Shown: positions 1-7,655 of the stretch, piece after piece
Position numbering within the stretch: the first letter of the stretch is position 1
How the letters are laid out: the number at the start of each line of letters is the position of its first letter
Origin: Clostridium gasigenes
GTDB taxonomy: Bacteria; Bacillota; Clostridia; Clostridiales; Clostridiaceae
NCBI RefSeq assembly: GCF_900104115.1
Contig: NZ_FNJM01000007.1
Location: forward strand, 1 to 64,000
DNA length: 64,000 bases
Direction: 5' to 3'
The notes under the pieces: model-generated
What the model was told of the DNA's origin: nothing
What the model saw: the letters and a program-made list of their open reading frames with translations, nothing else
The model's database searches: none
Translations under genes and position numbers: made by a program

Positions 1-81
1 TTTTTTCTAACTGTCCTTGACATAGGGACCACTTTATTATAATATTTTATTGCAGTTTTTTTATTTAATAATAGATTATAG

Positions 82-108
82 TTCTAGTTAATATAATATT
101 AACTAGAA
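82..108. promoter_or_regulatory. 27-nt perfect palindrome upstream of truncated kinase (operator-like)
   Basis: Two 13-nt arms (TTCTAGTTAATAT at 82-94 and its exact reverse complement at 96-108) flank a single central A. There is no T-run after it, so it does not look like a terminator. A TATAAT hexamer lies at 132-137, which puts the palindrome just upstream of or over a possible -35 region of the gene starting at 217. The symmetry is seen directly. A repressor or activator site is an inference. Confidence 0.5.
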
Positions 109-216
109 TAGATTAAATTATAAAAATATAGTATAATTATGGTATAAATTATAAATAATAGCATTGAAGTGGGATAGGGGAAAACATTTTAAACTAAGTG
201 GGAGGGTTTTATTATT

Positions 217-903
217 ATGTCTAAAAAGTGTGATTTGAAGAATCTTTATGAGACTATACCAGATTTTCACGATACTAAAAAGAGCTATGAAGCTTTTATA
301 GATGCTGTGGAAAAGGATAAAAAGGGAAGAGTGGCATTTTGCCTTGATGATATAGCTTTTGCTATGAAAAGAGCTAAGGATACTGAACTTTTGGTTAACA
401 TGCTTGCAGAGGGGGAATTGCCTTTAAGAGTTACTCATAATGACACAAAATTTAATAATGTTATGACAGATGATATTACAGGTGAAGGAATTGTTTTAAT
501 AGATTTAGATACATTGATGCCTGGGTTAGCATTATATGACTTTGGCGATGCTATTAGTTTTGGAGCAACAACTGCGTTAGAAGATGAAGCTGATTTATCA
601 AAGGTAAACTTTGATATTAACCTTTATGAACATTTTACAAAAGGATATTTAGAGTCTGCTAAGTACACTCTTACAAAAAACGAAATAGAATATTTACCAT
701 TCTCAGCAAAACTTATAGCACTTGAACTTGGAATAAGATTCTTAACTGATCATTTAAATGGGGATAGTTATTTTAAAGTGAATCGAAAAAATCATAACCT
801 AGATAGAACTAGAAACCAATTTAAACTAGTTGCTGACATGGAAGAAAACATGGATGCCATGAAAGCTATAATCCAAAAATATTGTGTAATGGAAACTGTG
901 TAA
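217..903 (+). pseudogene. N-terminally truncated N-acetylhexosamine 1-kinase-like (APH-fold) protein
   Basis: The 228-aa product matches, as I recall the family, the C-terminal two thirds of NahK-type kinases, which phosphorylate GlcNAc or GalNAc at C1 and are usually about 360 aa. The catalytic loop is present (HNDTKFNNV, residues about 74-82), as is the metal-binding IDLDT segment at about 95-99. The N-terminal lobe with the nucleotide-binding loop and lysine is missing. I see no continuing reading frame in the 216 bases upstream. A good ribosome binding site (GGGAGGG, 200-206) precedes the ATG, so a shortened protein could still be made. It is most likely a decayed gene, and less likely a domain with a new role. 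The following galU is a plausible relic of a hexosamine-1-phosphate/UDP-sugar neighbourhood. Confidence 0.65.
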
Positions 904-1009
904 GAAAATTACTTAATTATATGATATAATACAAAGGCATAAAGACTACAGGTAGAGATAAATTCTTTACAAAAGAGTAGTTAGTTTAAGATTTATTAAG
1001 GAGTAGGTT

Positions 1010-1879
1010 ATGAGTAATAAAGTTAGAAAAGCAATTATACCAGCAGCGGGGCTTGGTACTAGATTTTTACCAGCAACAAAGGCTCAACCAAAGGAAATGT
1101 TACCTATAGTTGATAAGCCGACTATTCAATATATAATAGAAGAGGCAATAGCTTCAGGAATTGAAGAAATTCTTATTATAACTGGTAGAGGCAAGAAATG
1201 TATTGAAGATCATTTTGATAGATCAATTGAGCTTGAAATTGAGCTTGCTAAAGCTGGTAAGGACGACCTTTTAGAAATAGTTAATGATATATCTAATATG
1301 GTAGATATTCATTTTATTAGACAAAAGGAACCTAAAGGACTTGGACATGCTATATATTGTGCAAGAGCTTTTGTCGGGGATGAACCTTTTGCAATTCTTT
1401 TAGGTGATGATATCGTTTATAATGATGAAAAACCTTGTTTAAAGCAACTTATTGATTGTTACAATGAATATAAAACTACTATTTTAGGTGTACAAACTGT
1501 ACCAAAAGAACATGTTTCAAGATATGGTATAGTTGAGGGAATTGAAATAGAAGATAGAGTTATGAAAGTTAAAGGTTTAGTTGAAAAACCTAGCATTGAA
1601 GAAGCTCCATCAAATGTTGCGATACTTGGAAGATACATAGTTACACCAAAGATATTTGAAATATTAGAAAACACAAAGCCTGGTAAAGGAAATGAAATAC
1701 AACTTACTGATGCATTATTAACGTTAATTCAAGAAGAAGCAATGTATGCGTATAATTTTGAAGGTAGAAGATATGATGTTGGAGACAAGCAAGGGTTCTT
1801 AGAAGCTACTATAGAGTATGCCTTAAGGAAGCCAGAACTTAAAGATGGGTTAGTAGAATATTTGAAAACAATTATATAA
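1010..1879 (+). CDS. galU: UTP-glucose-1-phosphate uridylyltransferase, copy 1
   Basis: The enzyme makes UDP-glucose from UTP and glucose 1-phosphate in the cytoplasm, feeding capsule, teichoic acid and glycolipid synthesis. The N-terminal nucleotide-binding signature is clear (AAGLGTRFLPATKAQPKEM, residues about 12-30). It is followed by the KGLGHAI segment and by VEKP in the middle of the protein. At 289 aa it has the normal bacterial GalU length. The ATG sits behind AAGGAG (998-1003). It is followed by a terminator at 2007-2032, so it is probably transcribed alone or with the kinase remnant. A close paralogue (290 aa) lies at 55375-56247, and the two copies enclose the polysaccharide genes. 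Confidence 0.95.
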   Translation: MSNKVRKAIIPAAGLGTRFLPATKAQPKEMLPIVDKPTIQYIIEEAIASGIEEILIITGRGKKCIEDHFDRSIELEIELAKAGKDDLLEIVNDISNMVDIHFIRQKEPKGLGHAIYCARAFVGDEPFAILLGDDIVYNDEKPCLKQLIDCYNEYKTTILGVQTVPKEHVSRYGIVEGIEIEDRVMKVKGLVEKPSIEEAPSNVAILGRYIVTPKIFEILENTKPGKGNEIQLTDALLTLIQEEAMYAYNFEGRRYDVGDKQGFLEATIEYALRKPELKDGLVEYLKTII

Positions 1880-1958
1880 ATATGATAAACGTTTACTTAT
1901 TGGGATTTTAGGTATAGTATTAGAAATAGATGAAGATGAGTTTAGCGATATAGAGTTA

Positions 1959-2000
1959 TTAGGGAGAAGATTAGTTATTTTTTCAAGCTCCCTTAGGCAT
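1959..2000 (+). repeat. Dispersed hairpin element, copy 0 (TAGTTATTT core)
   Basis: AGGGAG (1961-1966) pairs with CTCCCT (1988-1993). The segment from 1969 reads GATTAGTTATTT and ends CTCCCTTAG, almost the same as the element at 54239-54290. Related copies lie at 24311-24356 and 55284-55342. It sits between galU and its terminator. Function unknown. Confidence 0.45.
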
Positions 2001-2006
2001 CTTAAG

Positions 2007-2036
2007 AAACAACTAGCATTGACTAGTTGTTTTTAA
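2007..2036 (+). terminator. Rho-independent terminator of galU copy 1
   Basis: A perfect 10-bp stem (AAACAACTAG at 2007-2016 with CTAGTTGTTT at 2023-2032) with a 6-nt loop runs into a T tract ending at 2034. Confidence 0.8.
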
Positions 2037-2314
2037 AGGTGTCTTAATTTTATTTAAGATATAAATAAACATATTCTATGGAGCTATACTTTTTGAAATT
2101 TAAAAAACTAAAGATAATACAGTATAAATAAACTAAAAAAATCCAATAATACAATGGATTATGTTTATTAGAAGCAAAAAGCAGGGGGGCATTAGATAAT
2201 AAATTTGTTGCTAGTTGAACAGGAGTTAGTATTAAATAACTAAATCAGGGAAACTAAAATTAATAATTGATATTAATATTAATAATAATTAATATTAAAT
2301 GGGGAGAGATTATA

Positions 2315-3379
2315 ATGAAAATAACAGTTGTGGGTGCGGGTAATGCGGGGACTACTGTAGCAGCAGATTTATCGTTAAAGGGTCATGAAGTAACAATTTT
2401 AAAAACTTCTAATAGTTTGCATAATGAAAATTTTAATACTATATTAAATAATGGTTATAAAATAAATTTAATTAGGAATAATGAGTCAAGAGAAGCTAAA
2501 TTGCATTTAGTTACTACTGATTTTAAAGAGGCATTAGAAGGATCTGAATTGATAATATTATATGTACAAACTAATTATCAAGAAGATGTAATAAAAAGAA
2601 TGAGTAAATATTTATATAATCAAATTATTTTAATAGAACCTGGATATTTGGCTACTTTATTCTTTTTAAAGGAATGCAAGGACAAGCCTTTAATATATGC
2701 AGAAGCGGAAAGTTCACCTATTGATTGTAGGATAACTAAGCCAGGGGAAGTTACTGCTATGTTTGAAAATGTTAGAAATCCTATAGGTATATACCCTAAA
2801 AGTAGGACTAAGGAAGCTCTAGAGAAGTTGGAATTGCTACAATATAATTTTATTCCTACAAAAAACATAGTGGAGGCTGCATTGCATAATCCTAATTTAA
2901 TTGTGCATACAATAGGAGCCTTTATGAGTATTCCAAGAATAGAGTACACAGATGGAAAAGAATATTGGATGTATAAAGAAGTATTTACAAAATCTGTGTG
3001 GAATATGGTAAATGGCCTTGATAAGGAAAAAATGGACATAATGGAGACTCTAGGTTGTGAGAGAATATCTTACGTGGAAGCTTGTAAATTTAGAAATTCT
3101 TTAATTAGTAATATGGATGCTGAAGCTGTGTTTTTTGATTATGCAAAAAACCATTCTACAAGTGGACCATATACATCTGATTCAAGATATATAACAGAAG
3201 ATGTACCAGAGGGATTAGTTCTTATGGAATCTTTAGGAAAATACTTAGAAATTGATACTCCAGTATGTACTTCTTTAATAGAACTATCATCAAGTTCTTT
3301 AAATAGAGATTTTAGATCTGAGGGTAGAACTATAGAAAGAATAGGAATAGAAAACTTTAAAGCCATATTAGAGATTTAA
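2315..3379 (+). CDS. NAD(P)-dependent opine dehydrogenase family protein
   Basis: Members of the octopine/nopaline dehydrogenase family reductively condense an alpha-keto acid with the amino group of an amino acid, or run the reverse reaction. The 354-aa product has an N-terminal Rossmann fold with the dinucleotide motif VGAGNAGTTVA (about residues 5-15). In the C-terminal domain the conserved HNPNLIVHTIG segment carries the family's catalytic-type histidines. I chose ATG 2315 because GGGGAGAG (2301-2308) lies just upstream. A longer frame from 2267 would add 16 hydrophobic residues upstream of that site. The gene stands alone, with a terminator behind it and no metallophore or amino acid genes nearby, so its substrate cannot be read from context. 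Confidence 0.8.
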   Translation: MKITVVGAGNAGTTVAADLSLKGHEVTILKTSNSLHNENFNTILNNGYKINLIRNNESREAKLHLVTTDFKEALEGSELIILYVQTNYQEDVIKRMSKYLYNQIILIEPGYLATLFFLKECKDKPLIYAEAESSPIDCRITKPGEVTAMFENVRNPIGIYPKSRTKEALEKLELLQYNFIPTKNIVEAALHNPNLIVHTIGAFMSIPRIEYTDGKEYWMYKEVFTKSVWNMVNGLDKEKMDIMETLGCERISYVEACKFRNSLISNMDAEAVFFDYAKNHSTSGPYTSDSRYITEDVPEGLVLMESLGKYLEIDTPVCTSLIELSSSSLNRDFRSEGRTIERIGIENFKAILEI

Positions 3380-3419
3380 TATATAAGTAAGCTTAAAAAA
3401 ATAACATTCTGAATATGTA

Positions 3420-3462
3420 AATAAGCTCTTCACTAAATAAATTAGTGAAGGGCTTATTTTTT
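3420..3462 (+). terminator. Rho-independent terminator after opine dehydrogenase
   Basis: A 17-bp stem with one mismatch (3420-3436 with 3442-3458) and a 5-nt loop is followed by a T run to 3462. Confidence 0.85.
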
Positions 3463-3592
3463 CATTTATATAAAAAAAATGTCGAATGACATGAAATATA
3501 AACCAATTTTAAAAAACAAAATCAATTCTAAATAAAATTTTAATTTAATTAAATATTATGTAGTTTTAAAATATAAAAATGTAATTTTTTTC

Positions 3593-3621
3593 TAGACAAG
3601 AAAACTATTATAGTATAAAAT
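3593..3621 (+). promoter_or_regulatory. Candidate sigma-A promoter of the CpsB-like gene
   Basis: TAGACA (3593-3598) and TAAAAT (3616-3621) are 17 nt apart, about 48 nt upstream of the start codon. Such matches are easy to find in AT-rich DNA, so the call is weak. Confidence 0.3.
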
Positions 3622-3668
3622 ATAAAAGGTTATATAAAACAGATAGATATATATAGTGGGGGATTTAA

Positions 3669-4409
3669 ATGGTAGATTTAAATGCGAATATTTTAGGGAA
3701 AGTGGAATGTCTTGAAGCGGATTATAACTTAGCAATAGAGGCAGTTGAATACGCTTTCAAGAAGGGTGTTAAAGAAATGGTTGTAGCTACAAAGTGTGGC
3801 GTGCAAGATGTAGCTGCATCTATAGAAGAAATGGAAATTAGGTTGGATATTTTAAAAAATAAGTTAGAAAAAAATAATATTGATGTGAAACTTTATTTAG
3901 CCGAAAGCATCAAATTATCAGAAAGTAATATTAAGGATTGTTTGAATGGAAAATTTGGAAGTATAAATAAATCTAAATATATGCTTATAGATTTGGATGA
4001 AACAATGACAAATCAACAAGTTGACATGGTATTTGAGTTAACATTAATAGGAATAGTTCCAATTATAGTTCATCCAGAAAGATGTAAAGAAATAATAGAA
4101 AAGATAAGTAGAATAGAAAAACTTAAAGATCTTGGATGTTTATTTGAATTAGATATAAATAGTTTGACTGGTTTATATGGTAAAGAAATTAAACGTATAG
4201 CTAAACAATTATTAAGAGCTAAAGTATATAATTTCGTTGCAAGTGAACTAAACGGTCAATTAACTAGAAACACAAGGTATAGTTATTCAGCACTATCTAA
4301 ATCACAAAAGGATACTTTTAAAGGTAATGGGTTAAAGGTATTAAGAAATGAAGATATAATAAATCATATAGGAACTGCAAAAATTAAAAAGAAATTATTT
4401 GCAGTATAA
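3669..4409 (+). CDS. CpsB/CapC-family (PHP-fold) phosphatase homologue, probably inactive
   Basis: CpsB-type enzymes are Mn-dependent protein-tyrosine phosphatases that dephosphorylate the BY-kinase controlling capsule chain synthesis. The 246-aa protein has the family length and layout, but the metal ligands are largely gone. The usual N-terminal HxH reads N5-A-N7 (MVDLNANIL), the usual TPHH-type strand reads TKCG, and the C-terminal DAH reads E193-L194-N195. Only the HPER segment (H135) and a Glu near residue 98 remain. Start ATG 3669 follows GTGGGGGA (3656-3663). It lies upstream of polysaccharide operon A but is separated from it by a terminator. I infer a pseudoenzyme, possibly a binding or regulatory protein. 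An intact paralogue may exist elsewhere in the genome. Confidence 0.75.
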   Translation: MVDLNANILGKVECLEADYNLAIEAVEYAFKKGVKEMVVATKCGVQDVAASIEEMEIRLDILKNKLEKNNIDVKLYLAESIKLSESNIKDCLNGKFGSINKSKYMLIDLDETMTNQQVDMVFELTLIGIVPIIVHPERCKEIIEKISRIEKLKDLGCLFELDINSLTGLYGKEIKRIAKQLLRAKVYNFVASELNGQLTRNTRYSYSALSKSQKDTFKGNGLKVLRNEDIINHIGTAKIKKKLFAV

Positions 4410-4438
4410 GAATAGCCATTATAATGAAGCAATTAAAT

Positions 4439-4486
4439 AAAAACACTATAAAGTTATTGAATTTCAATAATTTTTATAGTGTTTTT
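4439..4486 (+). terminator. Terminator after CpsB-like gene
   Basis: A perfect 14-bp outer stem (4439-4452 with 4473-4486) encloses a second hairpin (TTATTGAA/TTCAATAA), and the outer stem ends in five T. Confidence 0.8.
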
Positions 4487-5107
4487 ATAATTGTAGTAAT
4501 ATAAATAAATTTTAGTCTTCTAATGAATGGAGGCTAATATTATTTGATTTATATGAGAAAGAATTACATGCCAATTAGTATTTATTTTGCTATATTATAA
4601 TTAAGATTATAGTACATTTTAAAATAGACTTAATACAAATAGGACAAGATACATAATTAGATAACATAATATAATTGGAAATATAGGACTAAAGTCACAT
4701 GAATATAAAAACTGAATGACAATATTCGACTTGAAATTAATTTGAAAACTTAATTTTTTAAAATTTAAATAGGTAGATACAAAATAAAAAAACCTTTATA
4801 TTACATTAAATCAAATTAAATTACATTAATATCGCAAAAAGTCGTTTGGAAGAATGAAGAAGAATGGATACTTGGTTTTTAGAAAGAATTTTAAGTTTAA
4901 TATAAAAAAAATGTATGATATAATGCTTGTGGTTATAATAAATAATATTTATGAAACTCACCTAATATGAAGATACTTATAATAATGTGTTAAAATTAGT
5001 ATAAATATATTAAAGAATAGATGAGTTTTATAAAAAAATAGTACAAGCAAAAGAAAAATAAAATTTTAAAAATTTTTTAAACACATTTTAAGTTAGGGGA
5101 TGAAAAC
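4487..5107 (+). other. Long upstream region of polysaccharide operon A
   Basis: About 620 bases without a gene separate the CpsB-like gene from operon A. I see no riboswitch or T-box signature. The only strong signal is an extended -10 at 4916-4924, which would give a leader of roughly 170 nt. Within that leader AAACTCA (near 4954) can pair with TGAGTTT (near 5022), a weak long-range stem. The rest is AT-rich sequence in which I recognise nothing. Confidence 0.45.
4916..4924 (+). promoter_or_regulatory. Candidate extended -10 promoter of polysaccharide operon A
   Basis: TGATATAAT (4916-4924) is a full extended -10 (TGn plus TATAAT). The -35 region is poor, which extended -10 promoters tolerate. 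Exactly the same nonamer occurs at 44883-44891 in front of another glycosyltransferase gene. Confidence 0.5.
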
Positions 5108-6949
5108 GTGGGAAAAGGTAAAAAAATAAAATGCTTATTATTGATATTAATAGATATATTTTTAATCAATGTAGCTTATTTACTTAGTTTCTATATTAGA
5201 TATGAATTTAATGTAAGATCGGAACACATTGATATATATATAAAGACATTACCTGTAATTATAACTATTTATGTCGTGTCACTATCGGTTTTTAAAATGT
5301 ATAAAAGTATGTGGAGAATAGCAGGAATAGATGAAGTAATACATGGTGTAACTGCTTGTGCTTTGGCTGGGGCAACAAATTTTTTATTTATGGAATTATT
5401 ACCTCATAGAGTTCCAAGAGTTGTAACAATGCTTGCCTGTTTATTTATAATAATATTAATACTTGGATTAAGACTTTCTTATAGAGTTCTTGGAAGACTT
5501 ATAACATATGTTAATGCATTTAAAACAGATGGAAAAGAAAATGTGCTAATTATAGGGGCTGGGCATTATGCGCAAATTCTTATTGGAGAAATTAGAGGTG
5601 CAAAAGCATCACAATATAATTTAATTGGATTAGTTGATGATAATAAAAATAAAATTAATACATACTTAAATGGATTTAAGGTTTTAGGAAATATAAATAA
5701 CATTTTAGAAATAATATCTAAGAAACATGTAGATTTAGTTCTTATAGCAATTCCAACATTAGATGTTGAAACTAAAAAAGAAATAATAAATATTTGCCAA
5801 GAAGCTAAGATTAAAATGAAAATAATGCCAAGTGTAAGTGAACTTCTAGATGAAGAAGTTAAGCTTAATCAAATGAGAGATGTTGATTTAAGAGATTTAC
5901 TTGGAAGGCCGGAAATTGAACTAGATAAAGATGGTATTAGTGAATATATAAAAGATAAAGTAGTACTAGTAACTGGTGGAGGGGGATCTATAGGGTCAGA
6001 ACTTTGTAGACAAATGGCGAAATTCTCGCCTAAAAAGTTATTAATATTAGATATATATGAAAATAGTGCTTATGACTTACAAAATGAGTTGACAAGAAAT
6101 ATGAAAGATTTAGATAAAGATGTTTTAATAGCATCTGTAAGAGATAAAAATAGGCTTGAAGAAATATTTAAAACATATAAACCAGAAGTGGTTTTTCATG
6201 CAGCAGCACATAAACATGTGCCGTTAATGGAGTTTAACCCACAGGAAGCTATAAAAAACAATGTTGTTGGAACATTGAATTTAGCAGAATGTGCAGATAA
6301 ATATGGAGTAGAAAGATTTGTACTTATTTCTACAGATAAAGCAGTTAACCCAACAAATGTTATGGGAGCTACTAAACGATTATGTGAAATGATAGTACAA
6401 GCATTAAATAACGAAAGTAAAACAGAATTTGTAGCAGTAAGATTTGGAAACGTTCTTGGCAGTAATGGTTCTGTTATACCATTATTTAAAAACCAAATTA
6501 CAGCTGGTGGTCCAATAACATTAACACATGAAAACATAACAAGATACTTTATGTTAATTCCAGAAGCAGCTCAGCTTGTGCTTCAAGCAGGGGCTTATGC
6601 AAATGGAGGAGAAATTTTTGTTTTAGATATGGGGAAACCAGTTAGAATATATGATTTAGCAGAAAACCTTATAAAATTATCGGGCTTCGAGCCACATAAA
6701 GATATAAAAATAGAAGTAACTGGACTTAGACCAGGAGAAAAACTATACGAAGAGCTTCTTATGGATGAAGAAGGATTAACACAAACAAAACATGAAAAAA
6801 TATTCATAGGAAAACCAGGGGGATTTGAAATAGAAACTATTAGAAAGCTAATAGCTGAATTAGAAGAAATAAGTAAAACAGATGATAAGGAAAAATTGAG
6901 AGATAAGTTATCGGTTGTAGTACCGACGTACAAAAGAATAAATATATAA
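5108..6949 (+). CDS. Membrane UDP-HexNAc 4,6-dehydratase, CapD/PglF family (copy 1)
   Basis: This family converts UDP-GlcNAc to the UDP-4-keto-6-deoxy sugar, the first step toward FucNAc-, QuiNAc- or bacillosamine-type sugars. The 613-aa protein has about four N-terminal membrane helices (residues 8-125), a first nucleotide-binding region (IIGAGHYAQ, about 148-156) and a C-terminal SDR domain starting at VTGGGGSIGSELC (about 289). The catalytic region reads STDKAVNPTNVMGATKR, with Met in the position of the SDR Tyr, as is typical for this subfamily. The start is GTG 5108 behind TTAGGGGA. It opens operon A and is followed after 28 nt by the initiating sugar transferase. A paralogue lies at 47827-49680. 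I see no dedicated 4-ketoreductase or aminotransferase partner in the window. Confidence 0.9.
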   Translation: MGKGKKIKCLLLILIDIFLINVAYLLSFYIRYEFNVRSEHIDIYIKTLPVIITIYVVSLSVFKMYKSMWRIAGIDEVIHGVTACALAGATNFLFMELLPHRVPRVVTMLACLFIIILILGLRLSYRVLGRLITYVNAFKTDGKENVLIIGAGHYAQILIGEIRGAKASQYNLIGLVDDNKNKINTYLNGFKVLGNINNILEIISKKHVDLVLIAIPTLDVETKKEIINICQEAKIKMKIMPSVSELLDEEVKLNQMRDVDLRDLLGRPEIELDKDGISEYIKDKVVLVTGGGGSIGSELCRQMAKFSPKKLLILDIYENSAYDLQNELTRNMKDLDKDVLIASVRDKNRLEEIFKTYKPEVVFHAAAHKHVPLMEFNPQEAIKNNVVGTLNLAECADKYGVERFVLISTDKAVNPTNVMGATKRLCEMIVQALNNESKTEFVAVRFGNVLGSNGSVIPLFKNQITAGGPITLTHENITRYFMLIPEAAQLVLQAGAYANGGEIFVLDMGKPVRIYDLAENLIKLSGFEPHKDIKIEVTGLRPGEKLYEELLMDEEGLTQTKHEKIFIGKPGGFEIETIRKLIAELEEISKTDDKEKLRDKLSVVVPTYKRINI

Positions 6950-6977
6950 TTAAAGGGATAAAGGGGGATGACGTAAA

Positions 6978-7613
6978 GTGAAAAGAGTTTTTGATTTTAT
7001 TATGAGTATAATAGCAATTATAGTTTTATTGCCAGTAATTTTAGTTGTAGCAATATTAGTAAAAACTACATCCAAAGGACCTATTTTATTTAAACAAAGA
7101 AGAATAGGAAAAGATAATGTAGAATTTAATATTTATAAATTTAGAACAATGAGATGCGATACACCAAATGTTGCAACACATTTATTAAATAATACAGATA
7201 GCTTTTATACACCAATAGGAAAAGGTCTTAGAAAATTAAGCTTAGATGAATTACCACAATTGTTTAATATATTGAAAGGTGAAATGAGTATAGTTGGACC
7301 AAGACCTGCACTGTATAGTCAATATGATTTAAAAGAAGCTAGAAGCTCAAAAGGAATTCATAAGTTAGTCCCAGGTCTTAGTGGATGGGCACAAGTTAAT
7401 GGTAGAGATACAATAACACTAGAAACAAAGGTGAAGTTTGATAAGGAATATTTAGATAAACAAAGCTTTATTTTTGATTTAAAGATAATATGGTTAACGA
7501 TATACAGAGTAGTAAAAACAGAAGGGGTTACTGATGGCGTTATAGAAAAAGATGTTATAGAAAAAAAAATTACAGTTACTAGCGGGGAAGCAAGTAATAT
7601 TACTGAATTATAA
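6978..7613 (+). CDS. Initiating undecaprenyl-phosphate sugar-1-phosphate transferase (CapM type)
   Basis: Monotopic phosphoglycosyl transferases move a sugar 1-phosphate from a UDP-sugar to undecaprenyl phosphate on the inner face of the membrane and so start a repeat unit. The 211-aa protein has one N-terminal re-entrant/membrane helix (about 8-28). The family motifs follow in order: KFRTM, LSLDELPQL (about 88-96), VGPRP and PGLSGWAQVNGR. The start is GTG 6978. Position and likeness to CapM suggest it uses the product of the preceding dehydratase pathway, a D-FucNAc-like sugar, but this substrate is inferred. A second enzyme of this family is at 49754-50359. Confidence 0.88.
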   Translation: MKRVFDFIMSIIAIIVLLPVILVVAILVKTTSKGPILFKQRRIGKDNVEFNIYKFRTMRCDTPNVATHLLNNTDSFYTPIGKGLRKLSLDELPQLFNILKGEMSIVGPRPALYSQYDLKEARSSKGIHKLVPGLSGWAQVNGRDTITLETKVKFDKEYLDKQSFIFDLKIIWLTIYRVVKTEGVTDGVIEKDVIEKKITVTSGEASNITEL

Positions 7614-7655
7614 TAATAGAAAGTATATAAATATAGATGTTTAGGCGGGAATAAG

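Larger units (their letters stand above)
1880..2314. other. Intergenic region: hairpin element, terminator, no convincing gene
   Basis: Bases 1880-2034 hold an open frame of about 50 codons with no start codon or ribosome binding site. It ends in the terminator stem, so I do not call it a gene. A TAGTTATTT-type hairpin element (1959-2000) and a terminator (2007-2036) are listed separately. From 2037 to 2300 I see only AT-rich sequence with a few GGGGG runs that lead to no reading frame. Confidence 0.5.

Noticed and set aside
1880..2034. Open frame of about 50 codons after galU
   Set aside because: It has no start codon or ribosome binding site and runs through a terminator stem. Probably chance or a remnant.
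2315..3379. Staphylopine-type metallophore dehydrogenase
   Set aside because: No nicotianamine-synthase-like or histidine racemase gene or metal transporter is nearby, so only the broad opine dehydrogenase family can be claimed.
3669..4409. Active CpsB phosphatase
   Set aside because: The ligands on at least three metal-binding strands are replaced, so I call it probably inactive.
4487..5107. Small gene or riboswitch in the long leader of operon A
   Set aside because: Short ATG frames lack binding sites, and I recognise no conserved riboswitch core.
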